A stretch of DNA of 64,000 nt from Anaerolineae bacterium (GCA_020848035.1 JADLAX010000004.1:1-64000); one strand, 5' to 3'. Counted from the first letter of the stretch, positions 1 through 7,617 are shown. Notes: generated by a model not told the origin, from the letters alone. Translations and numbers: made by a program.

Positions 1-2
1 TG

Positions 3-92
3 ATTGGTTTGACGCTAAAGTTAGGCTATGCCAATTTACCTGAGGCACGTCGTATTTTTGATTGGTCTATGGCTTGCCAACTCAACCGTTAG
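3..92 (+). CDS. 3' end of an unidentified protein
   Basis: The third frame is open from the window edge to a TAG at 90-92. The 29 visible residues run ...LKLGYANLPEARRIFDWSM... and end in QLNR. The amphipathic composition looks protein-like, but the fragment is too short to assign a family and it could be a chance open stretch. The upstream part lies outside the window. Confidence 0.35.
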   Translation: MGLTLKLGYANLPEARRIFDWSMACQLNR

Positions 93-330
93 CTCTTGGG
101 CACTTTTTCAAACACTGAAAAACCCTTAGATGAACGAAGCTTGGGGTGGTGAACACCGGGTTAAGAAACGGCCGTTCCCCCAACGATTAGTACTATTCAC
201 GCTTTTTTTCACTTTATCTTACGGCCGTCATCAGGTATACTTTTTCCAATTCTGACAAACAGAAAGATGACATAAAACAACAATCCCTCTCTATTGGCAG
301 GAATCGGTTAAAGCCAAAAGTAAAAATCCT
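93..330. other. intergenic region upstream of the response regulator
   Basis: No convincing gene. Two copies of the ACGGCCGT palindrome lie at 168-175 and 221-228. A TATACT hexamer at 234-239 could be a -10 box for the response regulator, but no good -35 box is visible. A 42-codon ORF at 130-258 has no ribosome binding site and was not called. Confidence 0.4.
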
Positions 331-1053
331 ATGCTAGACTCACCCATTGAATCGCAAAAAATTATCGCTGTAGACGACAATGCGTTTACCCTTCGCATCG
401 TCCAACACACGCTGGAACAGGCCGGTTACCAGGTCATGACGGCCGCTTCTGGCCAGGATGCCCTTAAGCTGATCAACCGGCACGGCATGCCTCACCTGGC
501 CATTGTCGACCTGCACATGCCCGTCATGAGCGGCTTTGAGTTTTGTCACGCCGTACGTGAATTCAGCGACATGCCGATTATTATGCTAACGGCCGTAAAC
601 ACCGAAGAAACCATCATCGAAGGGCTGGAGCAGTATGCCGAGGATTACATCGTGAAGCCGTTTAACCCGGAAGAGCTGAAAGCTCGCGTGGGGCGTGTGC
701 TGCGCCGCATGGGCGACTACAGCTACACCCTGGAATCCACCACCCGCATCGACGAACGGCTGATGGTCAACTTCCCCAACCGGGAAGCGCTGGTTGAAGG
801 CGAACCCGTCTCCCTGACCCCCACCGAAACCAAGCTGCTCTACATCCTGGTGCGCAATGCCGGGCGCATCGTCACCACCGACTTTTTGCTCAACCGCATC
901 TGGCCCATGGAAGAAGCCCAGGAGGACCGACTGCACGTGCATGTGCACCGCCTGCGCCGCAAAATCGAAGTCAATCCCAACGAACCCACCTACATCGTGG
1001 CCGAGCGCGGCACCGGGTACCGCTTCAACACCGGGTCAGACGCCTCCCTTTAA
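331..1053 (+). CDS. OmpR/PhoB-family response regulator (orphan)
   Basis: A two-domain transcriptional response regulator of 240 aa, the usual size for the family. The N-terminal receiver has the acidic pair D15-D16, phospho-acceptor D60 (AIVDLHMP), T87 and K109 (VKPF). The helix usually reading GLELGADDY is GLEQYAEDY here. The C-terminal winged helix has the expected LTPTETKLL start, the HVHRLRRKI recognition-helix region and an RGTGYRF terminal hairpin. It should bind DNA as a dimer after phosphorylation. No histidine kinase is adjacent, so it is an orphan here. It is convergent with the isoprenyl-synthase-like gene, separated by an inverted repeat. Whether it belongs to that peptide system is unknown. 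Confidence 0.9.
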   Translation: MLDSPIESQKIIAVDDNAFTLRIVQHTLEQAGYQVMTAASGQDALKLINRHGMPHLAIVDLHMPVMSGFEFCHAVREFSDMPIIMLTAVNTEETIIEGLEQYAEDYIVKPFNPEELKARVGRVLRRMGDYSYTLESTTRIDERLMVNFPNREALVEGEPVSLTPTETKLLYILVRNAGRIVTTDFLLNRIWPMEEAQEDRLHVHVHRLRRKIEVNPNEPTYIVAERGTGYRFNTGSDASL

Positions 1054-1074
1054 CGTTTGACAACTTACGGCAGC

Positions 1075-1106
1075 TGAGCTTGTCGAAGCCGATTTCGACA
1101 GGCTCA
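1075..1106. repeat. inverted repeat between convergent genes
   Basis: Arms 1075-1087 (TGAGCTTGTCGAA) and 1094-1106 pair over 13 bp with one G-T wobble around a 6-nt loop. It lies between convergent genes, so it may act as a bidirectional terminator. No T-run follows on either strand, so a REP-type repeat is equally likely. Confidence 0.6.
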
Positions 1107-1149
1107 ATCTCCGTTTTGCGCAATCCTGCCTTAACGAGACCAGCTCCAC

Positions 1150-2112
1150 TTACCCCAACAGCTCTGCGGCCAATTCCGCTGGCAGCGGCATGTTGCTGGC
1201 TGCTAGCAGCTCAAACAGGTGGGCCACCCGTTCAGCCAAAAATTGTTGCAGCAGCTCTGGCCGGGCCAACGGGCAGCCCGCCAAAATGCCCCGTGCCTGC
1301 CGCGCCAGCTGCAGCAGGTGGTAAACGCAGTAACTCACCGCGCCACTCTCCAGCAAAATTTGCTGCGCCTCTTCCAAAGCCGCTACCGCTTCAATTTGGG
1401 GCAGCAGCGCCTCAAAACGGGCTTTGCCAGGGTGATCGGCCAGGCGAGCATATAAAATGGCCAGGTTCCCCCCACCACGATGCCAATCTGGACCGGCCGG
1501 CACATGGTAGGCATCGGCCAAATCGTCGCTCACCTGGATGATCTGGCCAATGATCACGCCAAAACGACGCAGTTCGTACGCCACCTCCGGCGCCGCACCC
1601 CCGGCCAAGGCGCCCAGGTAAAACCCGGCACCGTAATAAGGCGTGCTTTTGGCCGCCACGGTGTCCCAGTAGTGAGCTTCGCTTAATGTGGGCTGCACGT
1701 CCAGGTGCTGCCCGCGCGCCGTTTGCAGGTTCAGGGTAATGAGTTCGGCCAGGAGCTGGGGCTGTACGGCCGTTTCCACCTCCGCCACCACCCGGTAAGC
1801 CACGGCCTGGAAGGCCAGGCCCAGGTTGGCCGCCACCCCCGCCCCCAGCTGGCGATACAGCCCTTTGGGATCGTCGTCCAGAATATCATCTACCAGGACG
1901 ATGCTGATGTGGCTGCACGCAACGGCCGTAATCATCGGCACCACCGCCTGCAACTCCCCATCAACCGCCTGGCAGGCCAGCTCGGGCAGCCGCCAGGAGT
2001 GCGAATTCCGGGCATAATGCTGCCAGACACCGATCATGGCTGGCCAGGCCGCCACCTCCGGCTGCCGCAAAAAATAGGCCTCAACTTGCGAAAGTTCAAT
2101 CATGCAGCGCAC
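1150..2112 (-). CDS. isoprenyl-diphosphate-synthase fold protein, possibly ComQ-like peptide prenyltransferase
   Basis: 320 aa with the class I polyprenyl synthetase fold. The first Asp-rich motif is VDDILDDD (D75, D76, D79-D81), a GQH motif lies at 134-136, and the second Asp-rich motif is SDDLAD (D196, D197, D200). Two hallmarks of chain-elongating synthases are missing: the basic GKxxRP block near the N-terminus (SWRLPEL here) and the RRG that normally follows the first Asp motif (GLYRQLGAG here). In my recollection ComQ, which prenylates a tryptophan of ComX, departs from the family in the same places and keeps a DDxxDED motif and GQH. A 57-codon gene ending in a Trp-rich tail lies 147 nt upstream on the same strand. 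ComQ-like activity is an inference; an atypical GGPP or octaprenyl synthase is the alternative. Start M1 or M4 is possible. Confidence 0.75.
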   Translation of the reverse strand: MRCMIELSQVEAYFLRQPEVAAWPAMIGVWQHYARNSHSWRLPELACQAVDGELQAVVPMITAVACSHISIVLVDDILDDDPKGLYRQLGAGVAANLGLAFQAVAYRVVAEVETAVQPQLLAELITLNLQTARGQHLDVQPTLSEAHYWDTVAAKSTPYYGAGFYLGALAGGAAPEVAYELRRFGVIIGQIIQVSDDLADAYHVPAGPDWHRGGGNLAILYARLADHPGKARFEALLPQIEAVAALEEAQQILLESGAVSYCVYHLLQLARQARGILAGCPLARPELLQQFLAERVAHLFELLAASNMPLPAELAAELLG

Positions 2113-2259
2113 CTTGCGGGGTCTGTCTGAGCGTTATCCTATTGGCATACAACGTGAAGAATACAAAATCGGTGGAGAAAGTGTGCAGCCGACCTCTACA
2201 CACAATCGGGAAGAGAAGAGGACGAATTTACGGCCGTAACCCCCATTCGCCCCAGGTGC

Positions 2260-2433
2260 CTACCAATCCCAGTTCCAACCCCAAACATCTGCCTTACGCA
2301 ACTTAGACAGCTCTTTGTGATCGGTGACTTTGGTTAATTGGAGCAAGGTGGCCAGCAGAGAATCGTCAGACTTACCAGCTTTTAACAACTCGTTGAACTT
2401 TTGGATCGACATGGACTCTTTCATGTTGGTCAT
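2260..2433 (-). CDS. 57-aa peptide with WGWNWDW C-terminus (candidate modified-peptide precursor)
   Basis: A short gene with a good ribosome binding site (CAGGAGAT directly before ATG 2433) and a stop at 2260-2262. The peptide starts MTNMKESMSIQKFNELLKAG, continues as a charged, helix-prone leader, and ends KADVWGWNWDW. Four tryptophans at positions 51, 53, 55 and 57 alternate with G, N and D up to the stop codon. The length equals ComX precursors (about 55-58 aa), which are prenylated on a C-terminal-region tryptophan by ComQ. The next gene on the strand is an isoprenyl-synthase-like protein. The tail also recalls the WNW of darobactin, but no radical SAM enzyme is present. The reading frame and Shine-Dalgarno are seen directly; the precursor role is inferred. 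Confidence 0.7.
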   Translation of the reverse strand: MTNMKESMSIQKFNELLKAGKSDDSLLATLLQLTKVTDHKELSKLRKADVWGWNWDW

Positions 2434-2555
2434 ATCTCCTGCAAACTACTGAGCTATCCCATCTTCTGAGAGCCGGTCGGCAACTCCAGGTGCCTAGAGT
2501 GTTTTGCACACTGCTAGCATGGCACGCGACAGTACAGCCTGGATAAAGTTGCTTC

Positions 2556-2561
2556 ATTATA
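2556..2561 (-). promoter_or_regulatory. putative -10 box for the Trp-rich peptide gene
   Basis: A perfect TATAAT on the minus strand. It would start transcription near 2549 and give a leader of about 115 nt before the peptide start. No good -35 hexamer is visible at the proper distance, so an activator may be needed or the match may be chance. Confidence 0.4.
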
Positions 2562-2642
2562 AAAGAAGTTTGGCACCCATGCATTGAGAGAGTATTAAAA
2601 AATGGGCAGATTGCAGGAAAGTTAAAGTCGTTTTGCAGGTGC

Positions 2643-2909
2643 TTACAGCTTAAAGCCCACTTTTTCGGCCAGGAGCGCGTTTGAAGGCTCCACCAAGATG
2701 GTTTTATCGGGCAGGACGATGGTGGGTACCACACGACGGCCGTTGTTTACTTCCTTCACAAATGCCAGCGCCGCCGGATCCTGCTCCACATCGATGGCCG
2801 TGTAGGGAATGCCATACTCATCGAGCAAGTATTTGGCCCGGTGACAGTCGGGGCACCAGTTGGTGGTATACATGATGATCTGGTCTGCTTTGTTTTCTGT
2901 GTTGTCCAT
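2643..2909 (-). CDS. glutaredoxin-like / mycoredoxin-like protein
   Basis: An 88-aa thioredoxin-fold protein, the normal size for a stand-alone glutaredoxin. The N-terminal strand leads to TTNWCPDCHRAK, with the redox pair in a CPDC motif at C19 and C22. The cis-proline loop is VVPTIV. The CPDC active site and NGRRVVPT resemble the actinobacterial mycoredoxin/NrdH-like branch. It would reduce disulfides or mixed thiol adducts in the cytoplasm, but the thiol partner cannot be read from sequence. The start ATG at 2909 is followed by a hydrophilic lead (DNTENKAD). It is upstream of the Trp-rich peptide gene on the same strand but separated by about 210 nt and its own putative promoter, so no operon is implied. 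Confidence 0.85.
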   Translation of the reverse strand: MDNTENKADQIIMYTTNWCPDCHRAKYLLDEYGIPYTAIDVEQDPAALAFVKEVNNGRRVVPTIVLPDKTILVEPSNALLAEKVGFKL

Positions 2910-3005
2910 CGTTGTGTTCTGTTACTCTCCTGACTAAATTTTCCGCTTAATCATACCCAAAAACGGCCTATCTCGTAAACCGGACAAAGTTTTTGGAAGA
3001 ATACA

Positions 3006-3085
3006 GCGCAATTTTTGTGCGGTTTACTCATGAGATTGGCAGATTACGCACCACTTTGTTTTGAAAAACTTTCTGCCAATTACAC
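3006..3085 (+). repeat. 80-bp repeat, copy 1, upstream of ECF sigma gene
   Basis: Matches 21234-21313 at 67 of 80 positions with no gaps (hand alignment). It starts with a conserved 23-bp block (GCAATTTTTGTGCGGTTTAC...) and contains an inverted repeat, ATTGGCAGA/TCTGCCAAT, about 30 nt apart. Both copies have the same orientation and lie just upstream of a plus-strand regulatory gene, which suggests a shared operator. A small mobile repeat is the alternative. Confidence 0.75.
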
Positions 3086-3110
3086 TACCAGCCTCGCCCC
3101 AAAATTTAGC

Positions 3111-3116
3111 TATAAT
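3111..3116 (+). promoter_or_regulatory. -10 box implying a leaderless sigma-factor mRNA
   Basis: TATAAT lies 7 nt before the GTG at 3124, so transcription would start at or next to the start codon. There is no recognisable -35 hexamer. The 80-bp repeat ends 25 bp upstream, where an activator could sit. Confidence 0.55.
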
Positions 3117-3123
3117 AGGCTGC

Positions 3124-3759
3124 GTGACTACCAAACGAACCAACGAACAATGGCTGGCCGAATTGCAGCCAGAACACCCAGGGTATGAAACGGCCGTAAC
3201 CGACCTCAGCCGCCTGCTCACCAATGGCCTCAAACGGGGGCTGCTGGCCCAGGTTAAAACACCCGCCCTGGAGTTCGATACCCAGGCCGAAGATTTTGCC
3301 CAGGAAGCCGTGCTGAAAGTGCTGGAAAAGCTAGACAGCTTCGCCGGACGCAGCAAATTTACCACCTGGGCCCATAAAATTGCCATCTCCGTAGCCCTCA
3401 CCGAGCTGCGCCGTAAACGGTGGCAAGACAGCTCCCTCAACAGCCTCACCGAAACCGAAACCAGCGTCTACACCCCCAGCTTTGTCGCCGATGGGTCACC
3501 CACGCCGGAAAAACGCACCGCCCGCGCCGAACTGCTGGCCTATGTGCAAAATCTCATCGAAAACGATCTTACCGAGCGGCAGCGCACCGCCCTGGTCGAT
3601 TCTGTCATCCAGGGCAAATCAACTGAGCAAATAGCCAGTCAACTCGATATGAAACCCAATGCGGTCTACAAACTGCTGCACGACGCCCGGGTAAAGCTCA
3701 AAAAGAGCCTGGCGCAAGATGGCTACACCCCCGGCGACATTTTGCAGGTGTTCGACTGA
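3124..3759 (+). CDS. ECF-type RNA polymerase sigma factor
   Basis: About 211 aa from a GTG start. Region 2 is seen in DFAQEAVLKVLEKLDSF followed by GRSKFTTWAHKIAISVALTELRRKRW, which contacts the -10 element and core polymerase. Region 4 is seen in LTERQRTALV...IASQLDMKPNAVYKLLHDARVKLKKSL, the -35-binding helix-turn-helix. The frame extends to a TTG at 3061 that lies inside the upstream repeat. GTG 3124 was chosen because it follows a TATAAT box by 7 nt and starts where the sequence becomes protein-like. The next gene downstream encodes a small HxxxCxxC protein, the typical arrangement for a sigma factor held by a cognate zinc-binding anti-sigma factor. The signal sensed is unknown. Confidence 0.85.
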   Translation: MTTKRTNEQWLAELQPEHPGYETAVTDLSRLLTNGLKRGLLAQVKTPALEFDTQAEDFAQEAVLKVLEKLDSFAGRSKFTTWAHKIAISVALTELRRKRWQDSSLNSLTETETSVYTPSFVADGSPTPEKRTARAELLAYVQNLIENDLTERQRTALVDSVIQGKSTEQIASQLDMKPNAVYKLLHDARVKLKKSLAQDGYTPGDILQVFD

Positions 3760-3870
3760 ACTGTGGCCCTGGGGGCAAGACGGTGAAGAAGGTAAGAAGT
3801 AAGGGAAATACATCATCAAAGCTACAGATTTAGGAGAGGGACCACTGCATCTCAGTGATCCACGTTCAAC

Positions 3871-4209
3871 ATGACTATTTGGACCCGGCTCAGAAATTTG
3901 TTTATCAAAGCATCCCATCCCATGAATGAGTACGGCCGTGCAAACCAGCCCGCCGGTGGTGCAGCTATTTCCCAGGACAATCTGGTGGAATTGATGCACC
4001 GCCTGGAAACAACGCTTGACCATGCCTATTCGTGTGAAGAGGCGTTTGCCCTGCTTGATGAGTATGTGGAGATGGTGGCCAACACAGAAGAAGCCGAGCA
4101 GCTGATGCCCCTGGTGAAAAACCATATCGACATGTGTCCTGATTGTCGTGATGAGTTTGAAATTTTGCTGCATATCCTGAAAACGGCCGATGCCAACCCC
4201 GACGATTAA
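3871..4209 (+). CDS. zinc-finger anti-sigma-like protein
   Basis: A small acidic protein of 112 aa (a second ATG at residue 18 could be the true start). The C-terminal part contains KNHIDMCPDCRDEFE, the H-x3-C-x2-C core of the ZAS anti-sigma domain. A helical segment with LDEYVEMV precedes it. There is no transmembrane segment, so it would be a soluble, redox- or zinc-responsive anti-sigma factor in the cytoplasm. It lies 111 nt after the ECF sigma gene on the same strand and most likely controls it. The function is inferred from motif and position. It could also be a free-standing zinc-ribbon protein. Confidence 0.7.
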   Translation: MTIWTRLRNLFIKASHPMNEYGRANQPAGGAAISQDNLVELMHRLETTLDHAYSCEEAFALLDEYVEMVANTEEAEQLMPLVKNHIDMCPDCRDEFEILLHILKTADANPDD

Positions 4210-4301
4210 ACACCCAACTTTACCAACCCTCTGCCGGGGAGCTGAGCTGCCCGGCCAAACAAATATCCACCACTTTACAAAACAACAAAGGAGACGATAA
4301 C

Positions 4302-4586
4302 ATGGCCAAAGCAATCTGGAATGGCGTTGTCCTGGCAGAAAGTAATCAAACCGTGGTCGTAGAAGGTAACCATTACTTCCCCGCCAGTGCTATCAATCGT
4401 GAATATTTCAAGGAAAGCAGCCACCACACCACCTGCCACTGGAAAGGGGTAGCCAGTTACTACACCCTGGAGGTGAACGGCCAGAAAAACGAAAATGCGG
4501 CATGGTATTACCCAACACCATCCGCCAAGGCCAGTCAAATTAAGGATCATGTAGCGTTTTGGCGCGGGGTTCAGGTGCTGCCATAA
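4302..4586 (+). CDS. DUF427 family protein
   Basis: 94 aa, matching the small beta-rich DUF427 family: MAKAIWNGVVLAES..TVVVEGNHYFP near the N-terminus, then the conserved H-T-T-C-H-W-K-G and ASYYTLEVNG segments, and the AWYYPTPSAKASQIKDHVAFW block at the end. The biochemical role of the family is not established. A ribosome binding site (AAAGGAGACG) precedes the ATG. It lies between the sigma/anti-sigma pair and glucokinase in the same direction, with gaps of 92 and 74 nt, and so could be co-transcribed with either. Confidence 0.85.
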   Translation: MAKAIWNGVVLAESNQTVVVEGNHYFPASAINREYFKESSHHTTCHWKGVASYYTLEVNGQKNENAAWYYPTPSAKASQIKDHVAFWRGVQVLP

Positions 4587-4660
4587 TTGAAGGCAAACAG
4601 TCCAACACCGGGCGGTGGTAACACCAGAAGGTGTTGCGAGACACAGGAAAAGGTAAAGCG

Positions 4661-5653
4661 ATGTTATTAGCTGGCGATATTGGCGGAACCAAAACCGTTT
4701 TGGCGCTTTTTGCCACCGAGGCGCGGCAGCAGCCGCTGCATCCCCTGCACTTACAAACCTTTCCCAGCGGCCGTTTTGCGTCGCTGGAAGCCATTATTAC
4801 CCAGTTTATTGCCGACAAAGACGTGACGATAGACGCAGCCTGTTTTGGCGTGGCCGGGCCGGTGGTAAACGGCCGTTCCCAAATCACCAACCTGCCCTGG
4901 GTCATCGATTCGGCCGTGGTGCGCCAGACGCTGCACGTGGAGCGGGTGGCCCTGCTCAACGATCTGGAATCGATCGCCAACGCCGTGCCCCACCTGGCCG
5001 GTGACGACCTGGCCAGCATCAACGAAGGGCGGGCCGAGCCGGGCGGCGCGGTGGCCGTCATCGCACCCGGCACCGGGCTGGGCGAAGCGTTCCTCATCTG
5101 GGACGGCCAGCGCTACCAGGCCCACCCGTCGGAAGGCGGGCACGCCTCGTTTGCCCCCACCAACCCCGACCAGTGCGCCATGCTCGCCTTTTTGGAGCAA
5201 AAATATTCCCACGTCAGCTTCGAGCGGGTTTGCTCGGGCAGCGGCATTCCCAACCTGTATGCTTTTTGGCAGCAAGACGGCCGTTTCCCTGAACCCGACT
5301 GGCTGCGTGAACAACTTGAACAGGCCGCCGACCCCACCCCGGTCATCGTCGAAGCCGGTCTGGCCAAAACGGCCGATATTTGCGTGGCCACCTTGCAAAT
5401 GTTTGTCGATATCCTGGCCGGGGAAGCCAGCAACATGGCCCTGAAAGTGCTGTCCACCGGCGGCGTTTACCTGGGCGGCGGCATTCCACCGCGCCTGCTC
5501 AACCTGCTGCAAACCGAGCGTTTTATCTCCCAGTTTGCCGACAAGGGGCGCTTCACCCAGCTGCTGCTCAACATGCCGCTCCAGGTGATTTGTAATCCGC
5601 AAACGGCACTGCTGGGGGCTGCCTGGGCCGGGCTGGATTTGCTCGATGCCTGA
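4661..5653 (+). CDS. glk: glucokinase
   Basis: ATP-dependent glucose phosphorylation to glucose 6-phosphate, the entry to glycolysis and the pentose phosphate pathway. The 330-aa product has the phosphate-binding motif GDIGGTKT (residues 5-12), the sugar-binding LNDLESIA region, APGTGLGEA and HPSEGGHASFAP, all typical of the Glk (PF02685) branch rather than the ROK branch. The frame opens further upstream, but ATG 4661 follows a purine-rich GGAAAAGG site and begins directly with the conserved beta strand, so it is preferred. The stop codon overlaps the start of pgl by 8 bp, so the two are translationally coupled and probably supply 6-phosphoglucono-lactone metabolism together. Confidence 0.92.
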   Translation: MLLAGDIGGTKTVLALFATEARQQPLHPLHLQTFPSGRFASLEAIITQFIADKDVTIDAACFGVAGPVVNGRSQITNLPWVIDSAVVRQTLHVERVALLNDLESIANAVPHLAGDDLASINEGRAEPGGAVAVIAPGTGLGEAFLIWDGQRYQAHPSEGGHASFAPTNPDQCAMLAFLEQKYSHVSFERVCSGSGIPNLYAFWQQDGRFPEPDWLREQLEQAADPTPVIVEAGLAKTADICVATLQMFVDILAGEASNMALKVLSTGGVYLGGGIPPRLLNLLQTERFISQFADKGRFTQLLLNMPLQVICNPQTALLGAAWAGLDLLDA

Positions 5654-6386
5654 GCCAGTCACCCGGCGCATCTTTGCCGATGCGGCCGCTTTGAACCAGG
5701 CCGCCGCCCATCTACTCACCACCCTGGCGCAGGCGGCGGTGGCCGAATACGGCCGTTTCAGCATTGCCCTCTCCGGTGGCGGCACCCCCACCGGGGTGTA
5801 CCAGCGCTGGGCCCAGCCGCCGTTCCGCGAGGCGATGCCCTGGCGGCACACCCACCTCTTGTGGGGCGACGAACGGCTCGTGCCGCCCGACGATGCGGGC
5901 AGCAACTACCGGCAAATCGCCGATCTGCTGCTGCCCCACGTGCCCATCCCACCAGAAAACGTGCACCGCGCCAAAGGGGAGCTGACAATGACCGCTGCCG
6001 TTGCTGACTACACGCAGCAGCTTCAGGCGTTTGCCGGGGGAACGGCCGTGCCCATCCTCGATGTGGTGCTGTTGGGCCTGGGCAGCGACGGCCACACCGC
6101 CTCGCTGTTCCCTGGCTCGCCGGTGGCGCAGGTAGATTGGGTGGTGGGGGTCACGGCCGAGTACGACGGCCGTCCGGCCCAACGCCTCAGCCTGACGCCA
6201 ACGGTGATCAACCAGGCCCGGCACGTTATCTTCCTGGTTACTGGCGCAAGCAAAGCGGCCACGTTGCAAAACGTGCTTGATGGCCCACACCAGCCAGAGC
6301 AGCTGCCCGCCCAGCGCATCCAGCCCGCACACGGCACGCTCACCTGGCTGTTGGACGTGGCTGCGGCCCAAAACCTGACACCTTAG
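5646..6386 (+). CDS. pgl: 6-phosphogluconolactonase
   Basis: Hydrolyses 6-phosphoglucono-1,5-lactone in the oxidative pentose phosphate pathway. The 246-aa product belongs to the SugE/NagB-like isomerase fold: IALSGGGTPTGVYQ (phosphate loop, about residues 40-53), the WGDERLVPPDDAGSNYR segment, and LLGLGSDGHTASLFPG with the catalytic-loop histidine. It begins inside the last codons of glk, so both belong to one operon. A glucose-6-phosphate dehydrogenase gene is not in the window. A strong inverted repeat follows directly and may end the transcript. Confidence 0.93.
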   Translation: MPEPVTRRIFADAAALNQAAAHLLTTLAQAAVAEYGRFSIALSGGGTPTGVYQRWAQPPFREAMPWRHTHLLWGDERLVPPDDAGSNYRQIADLLLPHVPIPPENVHRAKGELTMTAAVADYTQQLQAFAGGTAVPILDVVLLGLGSDGHTASLFPGSPVAQVDWVVGVTAEYDGRPAQRLSLTPTVINQARHVIFLVTGASKAATLQNVLDGPHQPEQLPAQRIQPAHGTLTWLLDVAAAQNLTP

Positions 6387-6396
6387 CAAAATGAAA

Positions 6397-6445
6397 CGTG
6401 AAGCGTGAAACGTGACCTGAAACGCATCACGTTTCACGTTTCACG
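6397..6445. repeat. 19-bp inverted repeat after pgl
   Basis: Arms 6397-6415 and 6427-6445 pair over 19 bp with one mismatch. They are built from the repeated unit CGTGAAACGTGA. The same unit recurs at about 12586-12627, so this is a dispersed palindromic repeat. It may also serve as terminator of glk-pgl, although no T-run follows. Confidence 0.75.
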
Positions 6446-6481
6446 AGCATCTTACAGAGAACAAAACAAGGAAATCACCCC

Positions 6482-6901
6482 ATGACCGTCACCGCCCGCA
6501 GTTTAAAAAATCTCCAGGTAGAAATCCAGGCCAGCACCCACTCCCTGCTGGCCGACGAGCCGCTGCACGATGGCGGCGAAGACGCAGGCCCCAGCCCCTA
6601 CGACCTGCTGCTCAGCGCCCTGGCCGCCTGCAAAGTAATGACCGTACACCTGTACGCCCGGCGCAAGCAGTGGCCGGTGGAAACCGTTTCCATCGTGCTG
6701 AACCACCGCAAGGTAGCCGCCGACGAATGCGAAGATTGCGTGACCACGGGAAGCGCCAAAGTGGATATTATTGATTGTGAGATCAGTTTTGAGGGGGAGT
6801 TATCCGCCGACCAAATTCAGCGGCTGGCCGAGATTGCCGACCGCTGCCCTATCCACCGCACCCTCACCAGCGAGACGAAGATAAGGACGGCCGTTGTGTG
6901 A
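6482..6901 (+). CDS. OsmC/Ohr-family protein
   Basis: A 139-aa OsmC-fold protein, of the YhfA-like subgroup by its length. The two redox cysteines are C50 in LSALAACKVMTV and C122 in ADRCPIHRTL. Members of the family reduce organic hydroperoxides with these thiols, or act on other small thiol substrates. An extra ECEDC cluster at 82-86 sits in the loop between beta strands and could bind a metal or add redox chemistry. It is alone in its transcription unit, with a ribosome binding site AAGGAAATC before the ATG. A perfect palindrome directly after the stop separates it from the convergent VKOR gene. Confidence 0.88.
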   Translation: MTVTARSLKNLQVEIQASTHSLLADEPLHDGGEDAGPSPYDLLLSALAACKVMTVHLYARRKQWPVETVSIVLNHRKVAADECEDCVTTGSAKVDIIDCEISFEGELSADQIQRLAEIADRCPIHRTLTSETKIRTAVV

Positions 6902-6905
6902 TCAC

Positions 6906-6934
6906 GTAGAGACGTTGCATTGCAACGTCTCTAC
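6906..6934. terminator. perfect palindrome between osmC-like and VKOR genes
   Basis: A 29-nt hairpin with two 14-nt arms (GTAGAGACGTTGCA and its complement) around one base. It lies between convergent stop codons and overlaps the stop of the minus-strand gene. It probably ends transcription from both sides, although no long T-run follows. The GTAGAGACGTTGCA motif is a type of repeat that may be dispersed. Confidence 0.6.
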
Positions 6935-7617
6935 CCATAAATCGCGTTTTCCAGCCGCAGGCTCTGCACCGTCTCGGCGCTGAGCCAGAACAGGATGGTC
7001 ATCAAAATGGCCGAGGTGAGGCACCAGGGGCAGGTCGCCCCAATGACAAACGGCTCTAAAAAGGTGAAGTAGAGCGAAAACAGCACCCCCAGCAGCGTCA
7101 GCGCCAGCAGCGCCCAGGGCACAAAATGCAGCAGCCGCGACGACCCAATCAGACTGGCGCTCCAGGTTACCAGGATGGCCAGGTAACCCACCGCCCCCCA
7201 AATGCCCACCGGCACGTTCAAAATCTTGCCATACGCGCTTTGCTGGATCACCTGGCACGCCCCGCTGGGGTAACAAATTGTCGTTTCCGGGATGGACGAA
7301 AGGTATAGCATGATGCCCAGCCCCACGGTGGCCAGCAAAGGAATGGCCCACCAGCCAGAAACCGGCAGGGTGGCTTCTTTGTTGAGCCGGTAAAACGTCA
7401 GCACCACCACGCAGACCATGCTCACCAGGGCGACAATGGCCAGGGTGTTGCCTACCGGGTCCATCGTCAGCCGCTCGGTGATAGGCACACCGCCGACGGT
7501 GGCCTGCCATACGGACGCCTCAAACAGCACCCACTCCCAGGCCAGCAGCGCCAGCAGCAGCAGTCCAAGCCCTATCACAGCTCCTACCAGTGGTTTACGT
7601 CGCCAAAAGTCACTCAT
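6931..7617 (-). CDS. vitamin K epoxide reductase (VKOR) family protein
   Basis: A 228-aa integral membrane protein with about five transmembrane helices. It carries the VKOR active-site CxxC in ATCPWCLTSA (C196, C199) and the loop cysteines C115 and C121 (ETTICYPSGAC). The NVPVGIWGAVGY segment is also typical. Bacterial VKOR homologues pass electrons from a DsbA-like or thioredoxin-like partner to quinone, which drives disulfide formation outside the membrane. No fused thioredoxin domain is present and no DsbA-like gene is adjacent, so the partner lies elsewhere. The start ATG at 7617 is followed by a short basic segment (RRKP) and then the first helix. Confidence 0.88.
   Translation of the reverse strand: MSDFWRRKPLVGAVIGLGLLLLALLAWEWVLFEASVWQATVGGVPITERLTMDPVGNTLAIVALVSMVCVVVLTFYRLNKEATLPVSGWWAIPLLATVGLGIMLYLSSIPETTICYPSGACQVIQQSAYGKILNVPVGIWGAVGYLAILVTWSASLIGSSRLLHFVPWALLALTLLGVLFSLYFTFLEPFVIGATCPWCLTSAILMTILFWLSAETVQSLRLENAIYG

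Noticed and set aside
130..258. 42-codon ORF before the first response regulator
   Set aside because: No ribosome binding site and it contains two iterated palindromes. Chance is the simplest explanation.
2260..2433. Darobactin-like interpretation of the WGWNWDW tail
   Set aside because: WNW recalls the darobactin core, but no radical SAM enzyme, exporter or following tail sequence is present. The adjacent isoprenyl-synthase-like gene fits a ComX-like reading better.
2372..2734. 120-codon minus-strand ORF
   Set aside because: It overlaps the glutaredoxin and the Trp-rich peptide gene in another frame, has no family features, and its ATG lies inside the glutaredoxin coding sequence.
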